Shown here: positions 26,159 through 36,518 of the stretch, piece by piece
Position numbering within the stretch: the stretch's first letter is position 1
Layout: every line of letters starts with the position of its first letter
Origin: Clostridia bacterium
GTDB taxonomy: Bacteria > Bacillota > Clostridia > Oscillospirales > CAG-272
DNA length: 64,000 bases
Assembly: GCA_017411605.1 (NCBI GenBank)
Contig: JAFQPR010000008.1
Span: 1 to 64,000 of the forward strand
Reading direction: 5' to 3'
Position numbers and translations under genes: made by a program
Notes under the pieces: generated by a model
What the model was told of the DNA's origin: nothing
Databases searched by the model: none
What the model saw: only the letters and a program-made list of their open reading frames with translations

Positions 26159-29100
26159 TTAAGCTGAATACTCAGAGCTTAGCGTGAATTCTGATTTTGA
26201 AATTTCAACACCATCAGGGAATATAACAGTATAATCTCCTGTTTCGGAGTCCCAATTGTTTCCAAAACTAATCAAGGTGCCATCTTCATAGTTGGTTCCG
26301 GCATTATTTTCAACAACATCCATATAAAATTCGGTAAGGGACGTGCATTGTGCTAATGCGTAATCACCGATTGAGGTACAGCGAGATGCGTCAAATCTTG
26401 TAAGTTTTTTGCAATTATAAAATGCGTATTCGCCAACACTAATTGGCATCGCTCGATAAACAAACGAAGAGCACATATAAAATGCATAGTTTCCAATTGT
26501 GGTTAATGAATAATCAACATCAATTGTAGAAGCGGCAGTACAGTGATAAAAGGCGTGCTCTCCTACAGTGGTAACATTTTCCAATCCTGTAATGCTTGTA
26601 AGATTATAGCACTCTTTAAATGCGTAACCACTAACCGTCGTCACCGTTTTATTTCTGAAGTTAATCGTCTTTAGGGTTTTTACATTAGCAAAAGCATATT
26701 CAGGTATGGTAGTTGGTTTAGTCATTACCACAATATCCTCTACGCCTGTATCGGGGAAATTGTAGAATTGTAAGCCTAAAGTGTCGCCATACATAAGTCC
26801 CACCGTTAGTTTTGCAGAGTAAAAACAGTCTTCTCCGAGATATGACATTCCGCTTGCGCGTATTCCTATTATACCGTTGAACCCTGCAAAAGCATATTCC
26901 ATAATTTTAACAACGCTGTCAGGACATATTATTTCATCTATTGTTATCCTGCCGTCTTCACTGGAGAGATTTTTAGCAAAAGCATATGCGGCAACGGTCG
27001 TAACCGGAACTCCGCTAATTTCAGATTCAAGATCAACCGCCGGACTAGTAACTGTTATAGGATCAACCCCTGAAACGCAGTAATACTTATTTCCTTCATC
27101 ATCCTCAAGAAGCTGATAAATAATACCGTTTATAATCGTGTCTGCTACAACTTCATCTTCACTGAAGACGAGAGTTGCGTTCGTTGCACCCCAAGGCGCA
27201 TATGCATTTCTTGAATCGTCTTTCTTCCAATTGACCGAAATAACCGAAACATTATCACACCCGTCAAACGTGTATAAGCCCATTTCGGTAATTGTTGAAG
27301 GAAGTGTTACCTTATTTAAGGATGTGCAATTCTGGAATGCGAAGTCTTCGATTATCTCTACGCCTTCGGATAACGTTAGATTAGAAAGATTTATGCAATC
27401 GGCATACGCATATTCAGATATTTTTTTGACGTGTGAAGGAATAATAAGTTCTTCTATGCCGTTTAGCTTATGGAAAGCGTAAGGCTCGATTAAATTAGCA
27501 CTTTCCGGAATTACACTTCCCGCGCATCCAGCGACAACACTATGATAAAATTCAGTGGCACCTTCAGGATCATTCAATCCTCCATTGCGCCATAATAAAC
27601 AATTACTTTCGGCAAAGAATGACGGTACCGTCACCTTTACATCTTTATCTTCGTAAAATTTTATCGTATTTAATGAGTGACAACCCGAGAATATACCGCG
27701 ATAATATTCAATGCCGGCGCCACGGCATAACGTATAAGGTAATTCAATAAATTCCAAATCAATATTATCTTTAAATGCAAATGCACCAATATACTTAACA
27801 AAAACGCCTGCTCCAGAAACATACGGTACCTGAAATTTTTTTACATTTCCTGCATAAGTTTTAAGGCAACTGTTACTAGATGAAAGATTACTATATGTAG
27901 CATCGGCATATGCTAAAAACATGTTTTTGCTTGCTAGCGAATATGATACCTGCTTGACAACTTTAAAAACATATTCAATTTCAGATGCTCCAAAATCGTA
28001 TTCGAATCCTAATGCGAAACGGCTCTTTGCTTCTTCTTCTGTCATTGCAAAATTAACCGTTATTTTGCATCCTTTAAAAGCATCAAGACTTATTTCCGTA
28101 ACGCTTTTGGGTATAGTAATTTCTTTTAGAGCATAGCAATAAGCAAATGCGCGTGAGCCAATGCTTAAAAGTGTAGAAGGTAATGTAATAGATTTCATAG
28201 AATCACATTTACTGAATGCTTGTGCTCCAATTCTTTTGAACCCATGTTGAATATTGACTTTGCCAATGGAATCGCATCCTGCAAATTTAGATTCACTTAC
28301 AGCATAGATATCGTATGTATTTATACGTTTTTTATAAATTAATGAAGAGAACATATTGGAAGGCGTTACAATAGTATCATCAAGATAAACATCCAATTCA
28401 ACTTGACCAACTAATCTTCCTCCATATTCATCTACTCTCTCTACATGAAATGTTGAATAAAATTGATCAGGTCCTGATACCTCGGTGTTATAATCATAAT
28501 AAGTTTGAAAAGCAATCGGTGCATCAACGCGATTAATTGTACCATCTGACGGAATATAATATAGTACAGCTCTATTAAAAGAATTATATCCATTTCCGGC
28601 AACACTCATTTTTGGTATCGTGTCGTCATCTAAGCAGATTTCAACTCGACAAAACCGTGCCGTCCAAGGTATTTTTATGGAGTTAAGATTTAATTTTTTA
28701 TTTCCTGCAACTATATCAACAGCTACTACAGGACTACTTCCGTAAAATGGGGGAATATTCAAGGTACTATTTTTAGACATTGGAGCATGTCCAAGACCTG
28801 ATATTTTTATAACATTCGCTCTATTACTACCAATGCCTGAGCATCGCCAAGGATTATAATAATTCTGAACAATAGACTGCTTAATGCCTAAGATATCCTT
28901 TGCATTGTTGAACTCAGGACCTGTTCCTCCCCACGCCCAACTAAATGATGGTTCACTAGATACATTTTCATTGTAGAATTCTTCTGCACTCATCTCGATC
29001 ATATCAAGATCCGTTGCATAATTATCACTTTTATCCTCAATAATTGTATCTCCAAGAACAGGTTCATCGTATATACCATCGTCAATGGAATGACCTCTTG

Positions 29101-29332
29101 CCAATAGAATAAGGGCGCCGCTTTCATTAACAATAACATATTCACTTACCAGCCCATTCTCAACAACTGTAAGATGCTGACCAACGAAAGCATTATCGGT
29201 TTTTGCATATGCTTCTGCATCGACAAAAGAATACCAAACAGACGTCGGATCTATCGGCTGAGGAGAAGTCCTAACCAAGCTAAAACTAGCCGACAAAGTT
29301 GTTAAGTTGTTTTTATCTATTAATTTTGCCAT
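26159..29332 (-). CDS. Phage tail protein with BspA-type LRR repeats (1057 aa)
   Basis: Residues 1-340 are a non-repetitive, probably virion-attachment part. LRR_5 repeats occupy about 345-430 and, more densely, 540-720 and 770-1010, interrupted by beta-rich stretches. Repeats such as IGAQAFSKCDSMKSITLPS and IGNYAFYMCSSF are classic. It lies directly after another LRR-bearing tail protein and before the membrane genes, so it is a good candidate for the receptor-binding fibre. Phage use of BspA repeats mirrors the host proteins at 90-3516 in fold, though not in any obvious close identity. Confidence 0.75.
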   Translation of the reverse strand: MAKLIDKNNLTTLSASFSLVRTSPQPIDPTSVWYSFVDAEAYAKTDNAFVGQHLTVVENGLVSEYVIVNESGALILLARGHSIDDGIYDEPVLGDTIIEDKSDNYATDLDMIEMSAEEFYNENVSSEPSFSWAWGGTGPEFNNAKDILGIKQSIVQNYYNPWRCSGIGSNRANVIKISGLGHAPMSKNSTLNIPPFYGSSPVVAVDIVAGNKKLNLNSIKIPWTARFCRVEICLDDDTIPKMSVAGNGYNSFNRAVLYYIPSDGTINRVDAPIAFQTYYDYNTEVSGPDQFYSTFHVERVDEYGGRLVGQVELDVYLDDTIVTPSNMFSSLIYKKRINTYDIYAVSESKFAGCDSIGKVNIQHGFKRIGAQAFSKCDSMKSITLPSTLLSIGSRAFAYCYALKEITIPKSVTEISLDAFKGCKITVNFAMTEEEAKSRFALGFEYDFGASEIEYVFKVVKQVSYSLASKNMFLAYADATYSNLSSSNSCLKTYAGNVKKFQVPYVSGAGVFVKYIGAFAFKDNIDLEFIELPYTLCRGAGIEYYRGIFSGCHSLNTIKFYEDKDVKVTVPSFFAESNCLLWRNGGLNDPEGATEFYHSVVAGCAGSVIPESANLIEPYAFHKLNGIEELIIPSHVKKISEYAYADCINLSNLTLSEGVEIIEDFAFQNCTSLNKVTLPSTITEMGLYTFDGCDNVSVISVNWKKDDSRNAYAPWGATNATLVFSEDEVVADTIINGIIYQLLEDDEGNKYYCVSGVDPITVTSPAVDLESEISGVPVTTVAAYAFAKNLSSEDGRITIDEIICPDSVVKIMEYAFAGFNGIIGIRASGMSYLGEDCFYSAKLTVGLMYGDTLGLQFYNFPDTGVEDIVVMTKPTTIPEYAFANVKTLKTINFRNKTVTTVSGYAFKECYNLTSITGLENVTTVGEHAFYHCTAASTIDVDYSLTTIGNYAFYMCSSFVYRAMPISVGEYAFYNCKKLTRFDASRCTSIGDYALAQCTSLTEFYMDVVENNAGTNYEDGTLISFGNNWDSETGDYTVIFPDGVEISKSEFTLSSEYSA

Positions 29333-29344
29333 TTTTTTCTCCTA

Positions 29345-32300
29345 TCATTTGCTAAGGATTAATTTGTACGTAGAATCGGCAGTTCCAAACCCAGACGAGC
29401 TCGTAGAAATAAACGGGCAAATATAGTATGTTCTACCATTTAACGTATAATCATACCGCACCTCACCATTTTCAAACGCACTCATAACGGGATAAATAAT
29501 ATTACTTGTAGTGTAATCCCCATTAAACTTTTGTTTATAAGTTAAACGATAACCATGATCAATGAATTCTTTAGGTATTATTCCAACCATCGCATAACAA
29601 TTAATTGAGTTAACATCCTTAAGTTCAACTTCATGAGAACGTAATGGGTAACTTGACGACGCAATATAAGCTAAAGCAGTTGCTTCCCAATCAATGATGC
29701 TCTTATCCTGCATTCCGTCATAAACTACAGTATTATTGGTTGTTGCTATCATCTTATGCGGTATCATTCCTATAAACATAGGCTGAACTCCAACGAAACT
29801 TGAACCTGAGAATGAAACATTGCCCGATGCAATACTCTGATCTGTAGGAATTTCGAAAGAAGATAGCGCAGACAGATAATTTTTACTATACGTAACGGTA
29901 GCAGAAATTTCTGCATAACCACTGAATCCATCTATCACTTCGGGGGCAAGTTTATTTACGTAAATCTCCGGCGTTTCATATTCCTTACTTAGATCACAGC
30001 AAGGAATAACACTGACTTCGGTAATTGTTTCACCGTTTTTTGTGATAAGAAGAATCAGCGTTTCGTCAGAATTCTTATATATTTCCGTTGTAGAATGCTT
30101 GGAATCAAACGTAACGATTTGCTCCTCGGACGAGTTATTGTTTTTTATACGGTATCCTTCGGTAACTTCTGTAACGGTATAATTTTTCAATGAAGAAAGC
30201 GCCGTTACGCTCTCTGCATTAGGAGCAGTTTCTTCCTTTATGCTTGTTTCGACTACCTCATTTCCAGAAGAATCTACAACTCTTACTTTCTCTGTAATTG
30301 AAACTTTTATTGGATAAGTCCCCATCTTCACAGAGGTTTTGCCCTCGTCGTGAGAATACCTACCTTGTGTAAAAACAAGCTTATATGTAATCGTTACAGG
30401 ATTATCGGAGATTAGTATTTGATTATTCTCATAATTGCTGCTTATGGACAGTTTTGGATCGTAAATCCGCGGCGCGGTCCCTGTTCCGAGTATTTCGGTA
30501 ATTAATTTCATTTCTGAACCAATTCTTTCTATCTCTTGCAAAGTAGGACTAATCCCTTCCAAATACTGATTTAAAGTTTTCTCGGAAATATACGGCAAAT
30601 AATTTTCACCGTGCTCATCCTTATCCGGAGATAGCAAATTGCCATCTCCATCACGTCTGGCTAACTCATATGCCGATGGATCTATCGGATTTTTCTCAAG
30701 TTCAAGTATTTTATCATAGTCAGCGCGAGTTACACCCCAGAAAACTTCTTTAGGTATATTATAAGAAGAACTTGACGCTTTACACCAAGCATCATCCCAC
30801 CCGGAAGGCTTCTCAGATGCTTCACAATAAATAATCAGTTCGGAATTACAGCGTTGAAAAACGTTATAGGACATCGTTGTAACAGTTTTCGGAATGAATA
30901 CTTTTTTTAACGACGTACAGTTATCAAACGCTTGATTCTTTATTGTTGTCAAGCTACTCGGCAAATCAATTTTTTCAAGCTGACCGCACCCATAAAAAGC
31001 TGCAGCACCAATCGATTTAAGCGTAGATGGAAATATAACTGATCTTAATACAGAGCACGTATTAAAACAATTATGATCAATAGTTTCAAGTTTTGCAGGT
31101 AAAACAACTTTTTCAAGACTTTCACGGCAAAAAGAAATAATTTCTGCATCGCCACTCGGATTATCGTTTTTAGGATTTCCCGAAAACAATCTCGCTGATA
31201 AACCGCTTATTTTATAATCAGTACCATTATTATTGATGCTGATAGGAAATGTGACCACACTGTCCGACAGCTTACTTAATTTACTGATCCCAGCAACCAA
31301 AGTATCATTATTATCGGGATACAACAAAACTTTGTAATTCCGATAATAGAAATTAACGCCGGTAATATCTCCATCGGAAAGAAGCCTTCCAAAAGAATTA
31401 TACATATCACCGTTTTTATCTCTCATTGCTACAGTTTCTGCAATACCCTCGGGAGTCATATCTGTATATGAAACACTGTTTGTTTTTGGATTAACAACCG
31501 CAGCACGATATCTATCACTTTGCGATGAAGGGTTTGACACTTTTGATTCATTAAGGAATTTACCTTGATTTGCAGATAAAGGCGTATTCTCGCTATCGCT
31601 ATTCAAATTGTTAACAATATCAGTTTTTTGAACAAAACTTGAAGTATCAAAATTTTGAGTCATAGGGTCCCAAACGTAAGACCCATCGTCGTTTTTCGCA
31701 ATACAAGCAAAATTCGTTCCTGCAGGATATGTTTTGCCATTATAAGTTGTTTCGCTGCTTATGTCATATACATAACCGACTTTAACGTCGTCACTCGTCG
31801 GTAAAGAATCTCTGCTCCCTTGAAGAGAATAAAGACCTGTTACATCAGACTTAAGGGCATACTTTGCAAACTCGCCGTCAATATGATCTTTGCCATATGT
31901 GGCATTGCTAATCGCTGTTTTAACAGCATCAGCCGTTTGATACTCTTTCGCTTTAATCCGAGCTACAGATTCGTCTATTATATCATCAACAGAGTTATAT
32001 TTTTCTTTCCTGGAAATATAATTACCTTTTGCGTTATTTCCTGCTCGGTCAATCGCATCTTTGACAGCTTCAGCTAAAGTGCCATATTTAACCGTTTCAC
32101 CTTCTTTTGACTTAAACGAATCAAAATCCTCATTTTTAAGATAATCGTTTAAGGCAGCTTTTAATGCATAAGAATCAAGGTCAGTTTTAGTAGCAAAGTT
32201 TTTATTTTTTAACTCAGTCTCGGAAACAAAGGTATCATCAAGCGCGTCTGCAAGTGTAGTATCCTTTTGATAACCTACAAAAGTCTTTAGCGTTTCTACT

Positions 32301-32857
32301 GCGGTATCAAGAGCATTTATTATATCCGGAATGGTATCTTCGGTCCCCTCAACATATCCCGTAAATGTTTCGAGATCAGCCAAAGAATCGTTAATATCTA
32401 AAACGGCGGTCGTTATAGCAGAATGAATATTAGTAAGCACCGCGCTTAAAGCTTTTAACTTGTTTTCGGGATCCTCACTTGTATCGGTTGGATCCTCGAC
32501 TTTAAGTAATTCGTTGGCAAGTGTTCCATCATCAAGGTACTTCATAAATTCAGCAAGTGATTCCGTCTCGTCTTCACCGCTTATTTTATTTGTCTTTACT
32601 CTCCAAGCTATATATTGCAATGCAGAGGCAAGCGGATTACCGTTTGCATCTTTATCAAAAGCATTTCCAAGTGTTCTTACGAGCTCATTGTAGTTTTTGA
32701 CTATAGTAATAGCTAAACGGTCAAACCTTTTCTGCAGATCTTTACCGGACAAATTACCCTCACCGAATTTTGATGCCTGGTTAGGACGTATAGCCAAGCT
32801 AACAACACCAAGTTGATCGGTATTTTCTATTGTTTCAAATTTTTTAAAATCACTCAT
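29345..32857 (-). CDS. Phage tail fibre-like protein with an internal LRR block (1170 aa)
   Basis: The first 480 residues are helical and repetitive, with fibre-like phrases (for example residues around 220-270 KTDLDSYALKAALNDYLKN and a second ALKSDVTGLYSLQG). A segment near 350-400 with GYVYDISSETTYNGKTYPAG resembles head-binding or fibre shaft modules. An LRR_5 block spans about 590-690, and two beta-rich domains follow. It starts 4 bp after the nozzle-like gene stops. I infer a trimeric fibre or baseplate-like adaptor carrying the second LRR protein. Confidence 0.7.
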   Translation of the reverse strand: MSDFKKFETIENTDQLGVVSLAIRPNQASKFGEGNLSGKDLQKRFDRLAITIVKNYNELVRTLGNAFDKDANGNPLASALQYIAWRVKTNKISGEDETESLAEFMKYLDDGTLANELLKVEDPTDTSEDPENKLKALSAVLTNIHSAITTAVLDINDSLADLETFTGYVEGTEDTIPDIINALDTAVETLKTFVGYQKDTTLADALDDTFVSETELKNKNFATKTDLDSYALKAALNDYLKNEDFDSFKSKEGETVKYGTLAEAVKDAIDRAGNNAKGNYISRKEKYNSVDDIIDESVARIKAKEYQTADAVKTAISNATYGKDHIDGEFAKYALKSDVTGLYSLQGSRDSLPTSDDVKVGYVYDISSETTYNGKTYPAGTNFACIAKNDDGSYVWDPMTQNFDTSSFVQKTDIVNNLNSDSENTPLSANQGKFLNESKVSNPSSQSDRYRAAVVNPKTNSVSYTDMTPEGIAETVAMRDKNGDMYNSFGRLLSDGDITGVNFYYRNYKVLLYPDNNDTLVAGISKLSKLSDSVVTFPISINNNGTDYKISGLSARLFSGNPKNDNPSGDAEIISFCRESLEKVVLPAKLETIDHNCFNTCSVLRSVIFPSTLKSIGAAAFYGCGQLEKIDLPSSLTTIKNQAFDNCTSLKKVFIPKTVTTMSYNVFQRCNSELIIYCEASEKPSGWDDAWCKASSSSYNIPKEVFWGVTRADYDKILELEKNPIDPSAYELARRDGDGNLLSPDKDEHGENYLPYISEKTLNQYLEGISPTLQEIERIGSEMKLITEILGTGTAPRIYDPKLSISSNYENNQILISDNPVTITYKLVFTQGRYSHDEGKTSVKMGTYPIKVSITEKVRVVDSSGNEVVETSIKEETAPNAESVTALSSLKNYTVTEVTEGYRIKNNNSSEEQIVTFDSKHSTTEIYKNSDETLILLITKNGETITEVSVIPCCDLSKEYETPEIYVNKLAPEVIDGFSGYAEISATVTYSKNYLSALSSFEIPTDQSIASGNVSFSGSSFVGVQPMFIGMIPHKMIATTNNTVVYDGMQDKSIIDWEATALAYIASSSYPLRSHEVELKDVNSINCYAMVGIIPKEFIDHGYRLTYKQKFNGDYTTSNIIYPVMSAFENGEVRYDYTLNGRTYYICPFISTSSSGFGTADSTYKLILSK

Positions 32858-32860
32858 TTT

Positions 32861-35542
32861 TTACTCCTTGAAACGTCCCGCTATCTTATAACGATAAGCA
32901 AGGTAATGAATTGAAAATGGTTTTCTAAACTCGTCAGAATATATAAATATCTGCTTTTCTATCCATTTTTTCTCTTTTTCTTCAATCGCAAACAAGCTCT
33001 GATCCATTGACACGAATGAGAAGTCCGAGAAGTCTACTTCATCAAACGAGAACATCACACTGTTCACGCGGTCGATCTGTTCGAACACTTTATTGTTCGT
33101 TCTTACCTTGTATTTTGCCGCCGAAGAAATCATTGATTTCGTTTTTACTACCGTAGATTTTTTAACGGTAGTTTTATTGAGGTGCGGAACACCGCAATTA
33201 TCCATTTTGGTTGCGATTCCGCAATATATGGTTCTATCATCAAATGAATACCAGCGAGGCGAAATCATACCGTCGCTATCTCTTTTATCAAAATTAAACG
33301 CGCAAACAACACCGTTTTCTGTTCCGAAAAAGAGGTTATTATCCATATTGACAATCGTTGTTGCCTTTTTAAATTCACCGCCCGTATAACTGCCACGGTC
33401 ATCACAAATAATTGCCTTAACCGTATTTTCATCTCCATATTTCATAAGCTGATAATAAGTTGATGCTATAACGTTTCCCTCTTCATCTCTCCAAGTGTAG
33501 AGTTTAACATTCGGCTTCTGAGCGGTTTCGTCACTGGGAACGATCGCCGGCATATTCAATAAAGAAATATTCTTCTCATTTACAGCATCGTAAACTTTAT
33601 CTGCAACCGCAATCTCGTAAGATATTCCATCTTCGATTACAGTTCTGCATCTATCAGTGATATAATAATTATCATTTTCATCCGTTTCGGACTCATAAAG
33701 ATCGTTATAGATTATAGGTGCATAGTAATACTCTTTGTTGTTCTCGCGTTCCTCTTTACTCTCGTATTCATAAACGCCTATTCCCTCAAGATAATACCAT
33801 TCATACTGTGGAACACCGATCTCGTGCGTATATACTTGACGAGAATCTGCCATAAATATCTTGCCGTCTACTAAAACGATCAAATAACCGTCCCACTCAG
33901 TGACAACAGCTTCTTCGAGATCAAGGTTAACAAGCTTCGCATCAATAAGACTTGATCGATGCTCGATGGCACGTTCAAGACGGACAGACAGCTGACCTAT
34001 TCCCTCAACGCCAAGCCTGGAAATAAAAATCGGATCATCAAGGAAATTCACGCAAGCGCCGAGGCATCCTATACCGCTTAATCCCTGCGTATGAGGATAA
34101 GTTACCGGGGCTATATCTTTCCCGGTATCATAATGTGTATGGAAATAAATCGAACCGTCCTGTCTTGCGTGGTTTTTAAGTACGGCAAGAGTATCCGCTA
34201 CGGCTATCATGCCCGTTATAGGTGCGGGCTCTATACCGTCACGAACAAAGTCAAGCACACCAAAATACGTAGGATCCTCATAGCCCGTAGCATTATTTAT
34301 ACCGCAGAAGAATACATGGTTTGGATAATCAGGATTACCTGATAAGAAAACTCTCTTATCAAATATAGTTGCCAACGTGCATCCGGCAATACAGTTACTT
34401 ATATCAATATCACTTGAGGATGCAACTACTCCAGAAAGCGTTTTCCACTTCTTTGATGCGGTGATTACAACGCCTGCGTAATCCTTCGTGTACTTTCCAG
34501 CAGAATCACCGGAACGGTCGGTATCCTGCGGTTTTGCGGGGATAGCATCTTCATCAAACTCGATATAGCCATCAGCGAGATATACTCTAAACTTTGTCGT
34601 TGTTTCGCCGTAGACTTCAACACTGTCTATACTGTCGAGGTCGCGCTCGCTTAAGTAATACTTACTTGTTTCTCCATCGGCTATAAAAGTGTTTTTAAAC
34701 TGATCACTCAAAATATTTCTTTGCTCAATTTCAACACCCGTATCAGCATTGTCACCGCCGACTACGATGTTTTTTCGCGTCGTTGGTATATAACCCGAGA
34801 CTTTATCTAAAGATTCTCCGTCATACACAAGATAATTTTTGCCGTCAATGATATACAAATAGTTGTTGAAAACAAAGGACGTGCTTTTCAATTCGTTCAA
34901 AGTTAACGATGAGGAAGTCAGAGGCTTAATCTCACTTTCGTAATACGTTATATATACCTGGTCGCCTTTATTAACACAACGGTTAGACAAAGTAAGAGTA
35001 TGAGTATTTTTGTCATACGTAAACTGCGGTTCTATTAACTTTTCGCTTACATTGTCTCTTCCCATTTTTTCTATAGATATAATCTTAGCAATTTTGTAAT
35101 CCGAAGGGATATCTATAGATAGCTTACCGGTTCCGATATCAGGACCTTCCTTAACCTCAAAGCTGTAATTGCATTCTACGTTTGCGGTAAGCGGATATTC
35201 ATCCCATAAATAAAGATTTTTACCCGCGTGAATTAAAATTTTGGCATCCCTCTTACCGCTGACAATATGGTCGTATCGATGGATGCCGTAAATCTTTTGA
35301 GATACGATTTCGCCGTCTATATTAACGGTCGGTATCTCAATCTGACGTCTGAAGCCGGGGATAGTTTCAACTGCCTGACCTTCCCCCGACTTATAGTCCT
35401 TGTACATATTAATTGCATAAGCAAATCTTTGCTCATTAACCGAGGTATGATCACTAGAGAAATCAACGCCTCGGAAATTGCCGAAATACCTAGTGTACTC
35501 ATCTCGGCTCTTAATTAAATTTTTCTTTTTCGAATAGCTCAT
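32861..35542 (-). CDS. Nozzle/stabilisation-like tail protein, probable beta-propeller (893 aa)
   Basis: I start it at the ATG at 35542 (MSYSKKK), which has GGATGGTG about 8 bases upstream; a second ATG at 35554 overlaps the previous gene. The N-terminus reads DYTRYFGNFRGVDFSSD. Blade-like repeats such as ISRLGVEGIGQLS, EWDGYLIVLVDGKIFMAD and NNLFFGTENGVVCAFN suggest a beta-propeller. In podoviruses (P22 gp10, T7 gp12) the nozzle protein follows the head-tail adaptor, as here. Assignment is by order and repeat pattern, not by a certain family match. Confidence 0.6.
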   Translation of the reverse strand: MSYSKKKNLIKSRDEYTRYFGNFRGVDFSSDHTSVNEQRFAYAINMYKDYKSGEGQAVETIPGFRRQIEIPTVNIDGEIVSQKIYGIHRYDHIVSGKRDAKILIHAGKNLYLWDEYPLTANVECNYSFEVKEGPDIGTGKLSIDIPSDYKIAKIISIEKMGRDNVSEKLIEPQFTYDKNTHTLTLSNRCVNKGDQVYITYYESEIKPLTSSSLTLNELKSTSFVFNNYLYIIDGKNYLVYDGESLDKVSGYIPTTRKNIVVGGDNADTGVEIEQRNILSDQFKNTFIADGETSKYYLSERDLDSIDSVEVYGETTTKFRVYLADGYIEFDEDAIPAKPQDTDRSGDSAGKYTKDYAGVVITASKKWKTLSGVVASSSDIDISNCIAGCTLATIFDKRVFLSGNPDYPNHVFFCGINNATGYEDPTYFGVLDFVRDGIEPAPITGMIAVADTLAVLKNHARQDGSIYFHTHYDTGKDIAPVTYPHTQGLSGIGCLGACVNFLDDPIFISRLGVEGIGQLSVRLERAIEHRSSLIDAKLVNLDLEEAVVTEWDGYLIVLVDGKIFMADSRQVYTHEIGVPQYEWYYLEGIGVYEYESKEERENNKEYYYAPIIYNDLYESETDENDNYYITDRCRTVIEDGISYEIAVADKVYDAVNEKNISLLNMPAIVPSDETAQKPNVKLYTWRDEEGNVIASTYYQLMKYGDENTVKAIICDDRGSYTGGEFKKATTIVNMDNNLFFGTENGVVCAFNFDKRDSDGMISPRWYSFDDRTIYCGIATKMDNCGVPHLNKTTVKKSTVVKTKSMISSAAKYKVRTNNKVFEQIDRVNSVMFSFDEVDFSDFSFVSMDQSLFAIEEKEKKWIEKQIFIYSDEFRKPFSIHYLAYRYKIAGRFKE

Positions 35543-35547
35543 TATAT

Positions 35548-36492
35548 TCACCATCCGTATACTGATTTGAATTCAACGGGCATTCGGTTTCGTTCTCTGT
35601 TGATAATTTCTGCCGCCTGTATCTGATACTGAGCATCATAGTATTGAGCTTTTTCGGGCTCGTCGTCAAGCCAAATATACGATGCTATAAGCAGAGGAAG
35701 TAATGCGCAAAGATCATCATCAAGATCGATTATTTCTGCGCTCTTCAGTACGTCCTCAGAAAAAACAGTTATCAAAGTTGGCTTGACGTTGTATTCGATC
35801 CTATACGTTCCGCTCCAGGAATAAGGCAGCAAGATCTTTGTTTCTGCCTCGATATAAAATCCTTTATCAAGCTTTACGAACTGCTCATCGATAAGCAGGG
35901 GCGGTGACAAGAATGACTTAAAATCGTCAACAAGACTTGCCATATCATACGGAATATATTCAGAGAACGCCGGAATATCGGATACTTGATCGGAAAGCAA
36001 AACGTCATACAAAGCAACGTTACGAAGTGCTAATCTGTAATCGCCTTCAAATTCAAGATATATTTCTCCAGAATACTCATCATCCGAAGTAACGAAAAGT
36101 CCGTTATTGGTTTTGATCAATCCTCTTTGACTTTTAAATCCTTCGCTTTTTGGGAGCACTACAGTGCCGGCGGACCAATAACTCTCCGAGTCTTTTCTCT
36201 TTAGTTTGACTGTCAGAATCCCCTGGCCGCTATATTCAAAATACAACGATTTGGCATTAGCTCCCGTAATTACGAGCTTATCTGCAGTCTTCTCATAATA
36301 CTTAAATTCATCCCCGAGAAGATTATTCAGAGGACGGTGGTTGATAACGTATGAGCTTGTTGCGGGCCGTATCGCTGCGACTCGCAACATAGCTCTGTTG
36401 ACCGCGTGGATAAAGCGATCTGTTCCTTCATCTCCCAGAGAGTCCTCAAACCCTAACTGTGCAACTGCATTATAAAGTTCCGCTATAGTCAT
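35548..36492 (-). CDS. Head-tail adaptor-like protein (314 aa)
   Basis: It opens with a helical segment typical of connector proteins (MTIAELYNAVAQLGFEDSL, then FIHAVNRAMLRVAAIRPAT), has a long beta-rich middle and ends in helices (DDDLCALLPLLIASYIWLDD, YDAQYQIQAAEIINRER). Helical ends around a beta insert, and the position between capsid and nozzle-like genes, fit a portal-ring adaptor (P22 gp4/T7 gp11 role). A specific family name cannot be assigned. Confidence 0.6.
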   Translation of the reverse strand: MTIAELYNAVAQLGFEDSLGDEGTDRFIHAVNRAMLRVAAIRPATSSYVINHRPLNNLLGDEFKYYEKTADKLVITGANAKSLYFEYSGQGILTVKLKRKDSESYWSAGTVVLPKSEGFKSQRGLIKTNNGLFVTSDDEYSGEIYLEFEGDYRLALRNVALYDVLLSDQVSDIPAFSEYIPYDMASLVDDFKSFLSPPLLIDEQFVKLDKGFYIEAETKILLPYSWSGTYRIEYNVKPTLITVFSEDVLKSAEIIDLDDDLCALLPLLIASYIWLDDEPEKAQYYDAQYQIQAAEIINRERNRMPVEFKSVYGW

Positions 36493-36518
36493 TTAATTTT
36501 CCCTCCGAGAATAGTATT

